A stretch of 64,000 bases of DNA from Apostichopus japonicus (Eukaryota; Echinodermata; Holothuroidea; Aspidochirotida; Stichopodidae): positions 7,310,999 to 7,374,998 of the forward strand of contig NC_092565.1 of the NCBI RefSeq assembly GCF_037975245.1, in the 5' to 3' direction. The notes below the pieces were generated by a model. That model was not told the origin of the DNA. It saw only the letters and a program-made list of their open reading frames with translations, and ran no database searches. The position numbers were made by a program, and so were the translations under genes. How positions within the stretch are numbered: position 1 is the stretch's first letter; the number at the start of each line of letters is the position of its first letter. Below, piece after piece: positions 34,661 through 46,400 of this stretch.

Positions 34661-36137
34661 TACAAAAGTTTGTCAGGCTACTGTACTACAACCATATTGC
34701 CATAAGTTTGACAATACCTGTACTATCCTGTAGCTGGGAAGGATTTGAGTGGAATACTGTTTTGAACAGAGGCCTTGATCAAGCCTGAGTTTTCGTTATC
34801 AGGACATACCAGTAAGGTTGCCTTTGGTAACTTGTCTCGATGACACCGAGCCGGTGAAGGTTACTTATTTAATTTAAATGTCATCGGACGATTCAGGCCT
34901 TGTTGCGTGACAGTTGATTGATGTGAATTGGTAAGCCTACCCTTTGAAACTAGAAGAGATGTTGCAGGCAGTGTTTTATATTATTCAGTTAGTCGATGAA
35001 AAGTATGAACCATAGATGTAATCCATTTGCACAGACTTCGGTTGCATGCATTGCTACAGATTTGGTAGTACATGTAAAACAATATTCAACAGATTATGTA
35101 CAACCTATTACTATAAAATCGTACAAAGTGAAGGATAAGACTTGAAGGATACTCCAGTAGCTGGTCTCAAAAAGAGGGCAATTACCAAACTGAATTACCA
35201 CCAAACTATTGATTCTTTCAAAAATATCATATTTATAATCCGTATCCATTTCAATAGCTTGCTATAATCTGCCTTTTCGACACACAACCATGATTGATGG
35301 CTGTATATTATTAGCCCCCCACCCCCCCCCCCCCACAGGCTTGGTAGAAGAAGCTGTGGAAGGTGAGCTACACAGTTACAACAAAGTACTTACCTCAATG
35401 TTGATTAATGTAGCAGGCTACCCCACCCCCAAAGGTTGCTGTCTCACTTATAAAATATGGTGGATATGAGATGGGGGAGGGGGAATTATTATGGGTGATG
35501 ACTGGGATGAGGGATTTTTTTCACTCTATTAACATGAGGGGTTTGCCTATCTTCCTGAGTGATAAAAGGAAATGGTCTTCAATACCTATGCAATTTGTTA
35601 AGTTAATGCAACAGTTTACTCACCTCAATTGGCTACAGATTTGTACTTTTAATACCCGGACTATGAATGTCCCATCATTCCACTCATTCTGGTCTCTATT
35701 AAGGGCTCAATGCTTTCGCTTCATCTTTGTAATACATCAGATTGCTTTTTGTACTAAGGATACGTTTTGTTTACTATGACTATTAAACTGTTAGTTTTAT
35801 ATTTGTGAGCGTTCATTGGAATAAATATTCACTATCAGCACAAAAGAATATCTTTGACTTTGTTTGTTTGGAGATCGTTCATTGCAATGTGAGGTTAAAT
35901 TCTGTTGTTGTTGCACATTCTCTGAAAGCGATGATCTTGTTGGGGTACAGCAATATCATATGTCTTTGACAATTATGCTGGGTATTAAGGCGCAGTAGGG
36001 ATGATTTTGAATTGACTTTTTGCATTGCGTATATCAACTTTTTCAAATGTAACAACTACGACATGACACCCGATGAAATGCATCACGAATATGAATCTAT
36101 TTGGCTATCTTTTACTGGGAAACTTTGAAGGGCTTTT

Positions 36138-36187
36138 CTGGTTGTCCCTTGGACAACCAGGTCTTGCTGTTTGGTTGTCCAAACAGC
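36138..36187. repeat. Two tandem perfect hairpins
   Basis: Hairpin 1 is 36138-36160, a perfect 10-bp stem (ctggttgtcc/ggacaaccag) with a 3-base loop. Hairpin 2 is 36166-36187, a perfect 9-bp stem (gctgtttgg/ccaaacagc) with a 4-base loop. Both share the word ggttgtcc. No downstream T run and no known RNA family. Confidence 0.7.
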
Positions 36188-37964
36188 AAATTTGCTTGTC
36201 CGAAAGAACGTAGCAAAACTACAATGAATGACCAAAGAAATACAATTGTAGGAGAGATGTATAGCTTTGGTTTATGATATTCACCAGCAGCCTTGGACCA
36301 GTTCTATGGTCCACATGGCAATGCATGTGTTCTCAAAGGCAGCAATTACACTATTGAAATATCTTGTCCATAGTTTTGCGACTTTTTACAGTAGTAAGGA
36401 TCATTTGGGTTCTTACCAAACATGACAGTCCGAACATCTCAAGATCCACTACAGGTAGCTTTCAGGCATTCTGAACATAGAAAGAGTGGGAGGGGAGGGG
36501 GGGGGAGGTCTGGTGGGTAAAGGGCCTAGTCCTCATCTAAGAACCTGGTTAGTGGGGGTAAAGCATTTCGTACCACTGATTTAATATTAAATAAACGTAG
36601 CAGAAATATTGGAGAAGGGATGATGCGGTGAAGGCCTGGTCATGAATGGTTCAATAACTGACAAGTCTTAATAAGGATAAGGACACCAGGACTAGAAGGT
36701 TTACCAAGTTGTATTTCTACATGCAAAGATTTAAACAAATATAGTAACTATGAAAGACCCACTGGTATATCTGTTATCGATAAATTGCTTCACTTAATTA
36801 TTAGCCCCATTGTGCAAATATGAACAGCATCTTGTCTGGTTACTGGGTTACTCTGAAATTTTAAGTTGTACTCCGATGTTGTGTGGGGGAAATTCAGAAA
36901 CCTTACCAAGCCATTTTGAGTTGATCTCGATATAAATATAAGTCATGAGTCATTTAATTTTGACTAGTTTGGTATCGTGCCAAAATAATTGATGGTTGAA
37001 AAAAGTTTTCATATTTTCAAATATTTGCTTTTAACAATGGACTAACCAGACCGGAACAACTTGAATTCAACTGAATATTTGAATGCAAATATTTCCATGG
37101 TGACTCACTCACACCTTGTACGTATTCAAAAACAGCGTGTCAGTTTAATCTCAATTGCGTCAATTTGTAAATATTCTTCTCAATTACCCCGAGATTAATC
37201 AGTTAAACTGTCCACCTATTACAGAACCAAATTTAGAATTTAGGACTACATAAATCTTGTTATTAGGTTAATATCTGAGGAGTTACAGAACATTAATACA
37301 TGGATAATTTTGTGTCTCGTTAATCCTTCACCACTTTGGTTCACACTAACACTGCATAGCAGTCACTACAGAAAAAAAAACCCTGAAACAAGTGCATAAT
37401 TATTTTAAGTAACAGGTAACTATATAACAGCATGCAACTAAAAAATGACATGCCTTATTATTATTATTCAAAACCTGTTATATCCTAGATGAATGTTTCT
37501 GACACAAGGCATCCTAATTTCAAATGTTTCATTTTTATTTTCAGCACAAGCCCCAACCCCCCCCCCCTCCTTTTTATGTGGACCTCGTAAAGATTGTACA
37601 TAAAGCCGATTGAATAAGTATCGGTAATTCTTGGTTTTAATGGAAACCTAAATATGATATGATGCATGTTTATAATTCATCCAAACTTTTCCTTCCTAAC
37701 CCAACCTTTCTCTCCAGCTCCCTATTCACCTGGATTTACTAAGTTACACCCAACACTCACACCCCTTGCCTTATGTTTACTAAACGGGGTGAAGTATTGT
37801 AATAATGCCTTTAGATACATCCCATGCTACCTCAGCATTAACCAAATTAACATAAAAAGATAAAAGATGAAAATATGTGTATATATAACAAAAATTACTC
37901 TAGCTCAAAACAACAGAAAAAAAAGAAGTAAATCCTATCAAAGAAACAACCTTGTATGAAAGAT

Positions 37965-38010
37965 AGGTCAAAGATAGGTCAAAGATAGGTCAAAGATAGG
38001 TCAAAGGTCA
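37965..38010 (+). promoter_or_regulatory. AGGTCA direct repeats: three DR5 spacings and one DR1
   Basis: AGGTCA occurs at 37965-37970, 37976-37981, 37987-37992, 37998-38003 and 38005-38010. The first four are separated by 5 bp (aagat), the spacing that retinoic acid receptor/RXR heterodimers prefer, and the last pair by 1 bp (DR1). It may simply be an 11-bp minisatellite. Function is inferred from the motif alone. Confidence 0.4.
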
Positions 38011-39836
38011 TTTTCAGTTCAGGAAATTTTGTAGTTTCAAATTTTTCCACAAAGTCAACATGATATCACATGACCAGGATATCTATAGTATTTTACAAAA
38101 AAAAAAAAAAAACTTCAAAATGATAGATATACAACAACAGCAAGTTATTACACCAAAAATGGCTAAACAGAATAATTTTAAGTTTAAGACAGATTGTTGA
38201 CCTTAATTGTGACATTTACAGAAGTCAAATCCAGGTTAGTTGAGAGTCAAAAAGGAAAGAATAAAAATAGTGAACCTCTTTTAGTCAGCCTCTTTCTCCT
38301 TTTTGGGCAAAAAAAATCCCCAATTATGTTATGAAATGAAAACATAAACAGAGTTGAAAAACGTGAGCTTTCTAGATATGATAAATAACAAAATTTAAAA
38401 AAAAATATATATATATATACCTACTTCCTAATAAAGACCCTCATCAAACCTTCTAAACTAACAGGATACTGAACTAACTGGGCATGGCAACAGAAATAAC
38501 AATAACCAAGTATTATTTCCTGTTATGATTGGGAAAGTGAAACTCGTCCAGTTCTCGAACTTAAATCTATCAATTCATTGATTTTGTACAATTTCCTGTA
38601 TTAAATTTCAACTAAACCACACTCTTGCCAGGTCAGCCTCAAGTATTATGTTAACCTCTTAGCCAATTGGCCTCTTTGCAGAAAAATATAAATAAAAATT
38701 GTGATTCTTTGCTATACTTTCAAAATACCAAATGGCCAACTGGAAGGGATAGTGTTCTAAACGATATACATATATGCTAACATTGTTCAGTGTACAACCA
38801 ATCAAGGTGTCGGCATATGTATGCTTGCAAACTCCACCACGTGACATCCATTTCAAAGATGTTGCGTTCGATTTATGCCGTCTTTTACATCTTTTTGACC
38901 CTTGGCTTCCCATACCTTGTCACATGGTAGATTAATGAATACTTTCTTCAGCAAATCCTATTTGTTCATCAGTTTACACAAAAGAAAGAAAAGAAAAAAA
39001 ATATACATGGTACAAGAAATGCCAAAAGTAAACTTTGTAAAAAATTATTCATGATCACATTATATGCTCTCATGGAAAGGAAAGCAACAGAAAAGTTTGA
39101 AAGTTTTCCTTAATACAGCATTTCTTGAAGATTCAAGAATGACTGATAATGAATATGATATAAGTCACATGACTGAGGTGTGTATTATTTTATCTATGAT
39201 TTCTGAAATTCTCTCTGAATACCCTTGATTGTATGAGAAACCTTATTATATTTGTTGTACAATAGATTAGTTCTTATGATATTTTTGTTAACCTACCCTG
39301 GTTGATATTCAAATTTGCATAATGGTATGAAAAAAAATATGCACAGTGGATGGAGGTGAGCCCCCCCCCCCCTTTTTTTATTTGACCAATGAAGGCTACC
39401 AAAAATCTTTGAGTACGTAATTTTGATATTTTAGAACAATACTGTATTTTATGGCATCAATAAACAAAGCCATATAGATATGTGCGCCGTTAATTAGTGA
39501 TTGTTGGTCTAAACAGAATTACACCAGCTCAGGTTATTAAAACCTGCAGTTGCTGGTCTTCCTTATGCAAAATCAAAGATGATCTTGTCAAAGTTTAAAA
39601 CCAAGAAAAAAGTTGTCGACACAGTTGTCATGTACAACAAACTTCCTGGTGGTTTATGATATTTGGATACTTCAAGATAAAGACCAGTAAATGTTTCCAT
39701 TTCATGCTGTGCCCTAACCATTAGTGTACTTGGATACATATTTTATTTGGTTTAAAATTGTTTCCATAGTGATGATGTTATGCAAAAAACTGATACTGTT
39801 AGGTAAATGTTGCTAAAAATCTGAAAACAGCCTATT

Positions 39837-39842
39837 TTTATT
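39837..39842 (-). promoter_or_regulatory. Candidate poly(A) signal, distal tetraspanin transcript
   Basis: First AATAAA on the minus strand below the stop at 40409 (about 570 bp away). An ATTAAA stands nearer, at 40318-40323. Confidence 0.4.
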
Positions 39843-40408
39843 ATTGTTGATAAAACTCTTGTTGGGACTATTCTAATTAAGTCTTGTTCTTAATATTGTC
39901 CCTCTTTAACTAACTGCATATTACCAAATCTTTGTCATACCATTATGGAAAGTAATAATCTGGGATGACTATGGCAGTTTTCATAATTGTGTCAATCCCT
40001 GTTTTTTAAATTTGACAAATATTAACCAAATCTGCAAACCAAACAACAACCCACACCAATACATCTTAAATACTTCTTTTAAGTTTACAATTCACCATAA
40101 CTTAAATACCTCCAATCTTTGCAAGCCACATGAAGGAGAATCTGGCTCCCACCTGTTGACTCAAATGGCAGTTTAACTGAAACTCTCTTCTTACTCATTC
40201 TTAACCTGAAATTTTGCAAATTGAAACTGAGATGAAATTTGACGAAGGCATCTTGGTTATGTTTTGAGTAAACGTGTAGAAAGGTTACTATGATCATTAA
40301 TGAATCAAAGAGAGAGTTTTAATTTAAAATTAAGAAGATTAAGTTTTTTGTGTTGCTAAATTTCATTTCATTATCCCCCCTCCCCTTCCTCCACAGAGCT
40401 CCGACAGG

Positions 40409-40498
40409 TTATGAGGGTGTTGCTGAATGGCGGTGATAATTCCTACATTCCTCCTCCAGCTCACGACAGAGTTCAAAGGCCAGAAAGATTCCAATAAG
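40409..40498 (-). CDS. Tetraspanin terminal exon, distal (tail A)
   Basis: 30 codons including TAA: LIGIFLAFELCRELEEECRN then YHRHSATPS. Acceptor ccccgcag. Two cysteines close to the membrane are candidate palmitoylation sites, common in tetraspanin tails. The acceptor is stronger than that of the proximal exon. Confidence 0.8.
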   Translation of the reverse strand, partial: LIGIFLAFELCRELEEECRNYHRHSATPS

Positions 40499-43400
40499 CT
40501 GCGGGGAAAAAATGAAACAGTTTAGTTCATAATTTAGCCGGTACTAAATGCATGTCCCTTCTAGTCAATTCATCAGTCATCTATAATCAATACATAATAA
40601 GTCATAACAAGTCATAACAAGTCAACTCATGCCAAGTCATAATTGTGAAACAAAAGGCTATACACTAGAAGAACCTGTCGTGCAAAGATGTGACATGATT
40701 AAAGAATTATCCAACAAACTACAGACAATGTTACATCGAAAATAGAAGAGTTTTTCAGATTCTAAAGGAGAACCGAAATGGTAGAAAGAAGTCATGTCTG
40801 AAGCTCTTTTACAACTTCAGTTTTATACATGACAAGAATCAACATGATATTTTATTGCAAATGAAGCTACCTGTATAGTAATAAGGTAACACAATGTTTA
40901 TATGGAAACTTTTTCAAGGTTACCAGACACTGGCAGTTATTCTTAGAATCTATACATTACAATTTTAACTTCCAAACTCCTGTAGTCAAAACAACAAGCT
41001 TTCTATTAAACTTTTGGCACGGTTGAAAGGACACTAGATGCTGTTAGGTGGCCCGGTCTATTATACCTACCACACTCAGCATAGCTTTGTAACAATGCAT
41101 GAAAGAAAGTCCGCCCACCTTCCCAGGCAGAATATTAATAAAAACCACGAAACAATCACGCCCAGAAGTTATTCAAAGTAATTAGTCAACCGTACACATG
41201 TTTGTGCAATGGAAAAAGATAGTGTAAATTTCAACAGAATGACTCATAACTAAGAACCTAGTTCAGTAGTACCTGTTATGTATCTAACCGTTTCAGAAAC
41301 ATGATTGGGAATTTGGTTATCAGATCAGGAGGGAAATTACGGGGGGGGGGGGGGGGGAATGCGGTGGCTGGAGGGGAGGGGTTTGACGAGTAACAGGAGA
41401 ATGGGAATAAATCTTTGTATAAATGGCATGATGATTAAAAAAAATCTTAATAAGGTCACAGTCTAAAAAGCAAAGATCCTAGATCTGCGACTAAAATCCA
41501 AATATTCCTATTTCCGAAACTGCATCATACTACTTCTTGTAATGCCTATAAGAGAATAAGTATTTATATCCAATATATAGAAAGGAGTTTCTTGAAGCCA
41601 TTTCCCTGTAATATAATTATGGAAATCAAATGAAAGATTAAAATACCCTACACTACTAATTGAAAATGTGATCTAAATAGCTTACTTCTAACTCTCGATA
41701 TGGTTGTTTCAAAAGAAAGCTTTAATATGCTTGAAAGATAAACCCTGTTAAAATTAGTCTTGGATGTAAAGAGCTGTGATTAGTAGTATCGTGATATTTG
41801 AAAATTAAAAAAACAAAAGTAATGACATTTCATTTCATTTAAAGAAACAAAACTTGACTAGGCAAGCTAAATGAAGTACTGCACATTGCTATGTGGTTTT
41901 AGTATCGAAAAGCATAAATAATTTTTTAATCACAATCAACTCAAAAAGCTGTTTTCTTTTAAAGCACTTTCATATGTCTACAGAAAAAAGGAGCATAAAC
42001 CTGGTACACAGCTAAGTACCAGCTAACATTTGAGGTTGTCTGTTCAGTCAGTTTGACTGGAGGCATCAGTCAATGTTCTCTTTTCCCTCTTGATGTGAAG
42101 CATATACACACAGACCCTTGACTGGTGCTATCAGTCAGTATGTACCAGGCCTCTGAGCTGAATGTTGCAAATACATCCCCTCATCAACCTAAGGATCTGC
42201 ATTCTGTTGAGTTTGTTCGAGTTCATTTTCAAATACTATTACCTGCTTTAGAGATAAATTATATTTATATACAAGTTTAAAGCATCTATCAGCAAGTTGA
42301 TAATTTACAGGGTTATCCAAAGTTGAGCTGACTGAATGCATCAGTCAACGCAATTCGCTTAAAGAAGCAAAGCAGCCAAGCTAATGCACATTATCATCTT
42401 TGCATTTCATGCACTATTTCTTTTTCTGTGTTAGCTTTTTCCTTAAAAACTTAGTGAAAAGCTCACAGAACCTCGGCACCTGTTATTTATAGTCAAATTA
42501 TTGATTCTTTGCTTTTCTCGCAACCAGACTAGACACCCAACAAACTAAAAATCTGTACTTTTATTGTCATGACATCATCAATACTGGCTACATGATGTCC
42601 TTGTTGAACTTTCTGGGGTCTTTGTTAACCTTTTGATTAATTATTGATTTACACTTGATCAAGTCCATTTGTTTTTTAAAACCTGCTCAAGCAATTTGTT
42701 GCACAGGAATAAATATGACAATCAATAAAACAATAAAAACGTTATCCTCTTCAGGTGATGGATGAAATCGTTCCTGATTTGAGAAATAGACCGTACAGTG
42801 GGTGAGGTGGACGCATTTTAATTTCCTTTTAAATATAGAGATGAAGAAATACCTTCTTATGCTGAATTTTTTGGTTTTTTGTATGACTGCACGAGTGATT
42901 TAAGAAACCTCTATTATCCACTATAAGACTTTTTCCTGCGTCCACTTTGACTTTAAATTATTCTGAAATTGAAAGTGATATTATGACCATTAAATGGACT
43001 TCCATTTTTGTAATTTAGTCTCTGTTAGTAGAAACTCTAGGCTCTCTGGGCTGGTAAGCGTAAACACCAGTTAAAGCCAACAGTACATTCGATACAGGCT
43101 TACGGGTCTGAAACTATGTGTACATTACTATGTATTGTAAACACATAACTATGTATTGTGAACACGTAACTTTGTATTGTGAACACGTAACCTTGTATCG
43201 TGAACACGTAACCTTGTATCATGAACACTTGACTATGGTTTGTGAACACGTACAATTAAACGAGTATGAGACAGACATGAAGAATCATTAACATGCAGAC
43301 AGATACATGATCATGTACATATATATGACCAGAGACAGTGACAACATTTACAAGAAGTATCCTGAACACATGAGGTTACGACAGCAAACAATAAAACACA

Positions 43401-46400
43401 AAAAAAAGGAAAAAAAAAAAAAAACAGACGAACATACATGATGATGCACATGAACGTACAGAAAACAGAAAGGACGATGATTAAAAAGATGCTGGAATGA
43501 ATGGATTTACTGTTTTTAATTGGTGATAGAAAAGAAAGAGTAGATTGTCAAACGAGATTAGTAGAATGTGTCAATATTCCAGAAACCAGTGAAAACCCGA
43601 CAAATACCGGAATATATATAGGTATATATATGTGATGTGTGTTGCCCACGTGTGTAGCAGTTAGTCCAGTCGAATGGGTAAATTATGCCAGCAAAAACAG
43701 CCCCAAAATAACATTTTTTTTCCCGGCTATACCGTTACCATGACTAATTTGTTGGTAAATCCGAGCTGCCAGTGTACTTCTTTTTTTCCAGGACTAGCTC
43801 ACGATTTAATTCAAACGCCATGATGATTCCTATGAGCTAACGGAAAAACATTCAAAAAATAATTCATACCGATATATATATATATTCAGAGGACATTCGA
43901 CTCATGATTTCTATGAGCTAACGGAAAAACATTCAAAAAATAATTCATACCGACATATTTATATATATTCAGAGGACATTCGACTCATTGAACATGTCTT
44001 CTTATTTTTCTTAGCAAAAAAAGGAAAAGACATGAAAGAAAAAGGTTTGAAAAATGCAAGTAACAGAGCCAACACGATAGAACTAAAATAACAAAATTCG
44101 GAGGAATCAAATGCAGGATACAGTTTTTAACCCAAACCCTTTGGATATAAATTATTATTTTTGTCAAAATACGGTTCACGACTGTTAACGTGAGGTACTT
44201 AGGTGATATTCATGATACGTTTTTCGGAAGAGATAGTCTTGAGCGACCGAAGTGTACTTGCTTTGAAAAATCAAACGGTTATAAACGTAGTCCAGAAATA
44301 CCAGCCTGGGGTGTAATTGTCCTGTAGAACTAAGTTTAAATATTTGTCTACAGTACATAACAGGATTGATCAAACTATCTGGAAAGAACTAAATAATAGT
44401 GGTCCAACAAAAACCCCTTCTGTGTAAAGATACGCACAAAGCAATGAGGAGGGTGCCAAGTCTAGCAGGACGAACTAAGTGCAAGAATGCTGGAAAACAA
44501 AATGTCCTCAAATACCAAACGAAAATATGTCCAGAACTCAAGAAGAGCGATTGTCCTGAATAGCTAAACATGTAATATCTGTCAGACGAATAAAGCTGTC
44601 CTAGAAGAAATACAGTGAAATGGTCGTCTAGAAGAACTACATTTAAATTGACCTTCAAGTAAGAAATAAATTCTAGTTGTAGAAGTATATCGTTTGAAAA
44701 AGTAAAGAGGATTACTTCCGTCACTAACTACCATTAATTATTAATTAAAATAAGTAATCTGGAAGAACTGAGTGCCAGAGCGTATGTACAAGAGTTTTTG
44801 AAAATTATCTTCAATACAATCTGTAGTTACAGGGCAGGTTATCAAGGCATTTGCTCTGGTTGCTGTACCGACAAACCAGGCACTACGTTTTAGTTGTTGT
44901 CTGTAAAAAAAAATTACCGGTATGTTACTATGTTACTGTAGGATGTTGCACACTATAGGAAGGGATGTGTAGGTTGGAGGGCAAAACATGTGGCTAGAAA
45001 GTGATAGCATTATATCTACTTTTGGTTCGGCCATATAATTTAGTCATAATGCAATCTGAAATGGACATAAAGAAATAGTCATTGCCCGGAGCAACCTCCA
45101 CAGCAGGTTTTGTTTGTCCGAACAGTAATTAGGTCCTCTAGAATGACTGTTAAAAAATTTGCCCTGACCTGTGCTGTATGTGTGTACATTAATTTCCTTA
45201 AGATTTAGGTCCCCCATGAGTAAATAATCTAAAAACGTTCTAATGACATGAAATTGTTTTGACAAGAATTGTATCTCACAAGAGGTCGTATTGTTTGATA
45301 TGATATGAAAACATATATGACACATTGACATTATATCATATATTACAGAGTGTGTCGTATTTTAGAACTCCCATAACAAATAGATCAGGCTGTTTGTGTG
45401 CATACTTCAAATAGATTGAATATTACACTTTCATTTTCAATTTCGTCAATAGTTTCCTGCGTTTCCGACAACCAGACTACGATGGCCGCTTTGATGCATT
45501 TATAGCAACATACAGTATACAGCATGTGAAATGTTACAAATATCGTTGCAATATGTAGTACTCACCACAATGACTAAGACACTTGGCAGCAAAAATTCTG
45601 AATTGCTCAGAAGTATTCAGGCATTTCTAATTCTTCAGAAATTTTTTGCAATGTTTGATAGAAATTGATTTATATAGGATCAATGGAGTATATATACAAT
45701 ATTTACCATATTCAATATTTACAGATTTTTATGGCTTATTCACTTCAATTTCTAAACTAATGGAGTAAGAACATTAGCACCCATGTCCCAGCTTTATCCC
45801 GATATGTATCAAGCTTGCTCAAAGGGGAAAATAACTGATACCTCTCCATAAACACTACTTGCAACCTCCGGTTCCTACAAGACTCCTGAACCCACCTCAT
45901 GCTAGATCAGGGTTGTCCAACCTTTTGCAGAGGAGGGCCGCATGGAATGATTATGATGAAGGAGGGGGCCGCATGAACCCTACGCTCGATTTTTTCGATT
46001 TTTTGCCAGAAGCCCAAGGCAACAAGATATGAGCACTGCGCGCGGAGCGCACTGATTTATTTTCCTTCCTGATAAAACATGAATAAAGTCCAGCCGCCTC
46101 TCCCCCCTCCGCTGAGAGAGTGTCACACAAACTGACCTGTATGCAGTTTTTTGGACCCAGAAGGTTCGAATGATTGATTATATAGCTTAAAATTGTTATC
46201 AATAAATCTGCTCACTAACATTTCGCACCGTAGAGCATCTCTGGCGGGCTGGACGCAACCATGCGGCAGGCTGGACTGTGGCCCGCGGGCCGTAGGTTGG
46301 ATAACCCTGTGCTAGATCTTAACACGAATTGAATATACTTTGGCAGCATTGCACAGATTCCCTACGTCTAATATATATGTATATATGTAATTGCATGCTC

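Larger units (their letters stand above)
34660..40408. other. Intergenic between convergent genes
   Basis: No exon is recognised. Notable contents (tandem hairpins near 36138, an AGGTCA array near 37965) are listed separately. C/G homopolymers occur near 35325, 36495, 37557 and 39361. The part above about 39837 is probably 3' UTR of the long tetraspanin transcript. Confidence 0.5.
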
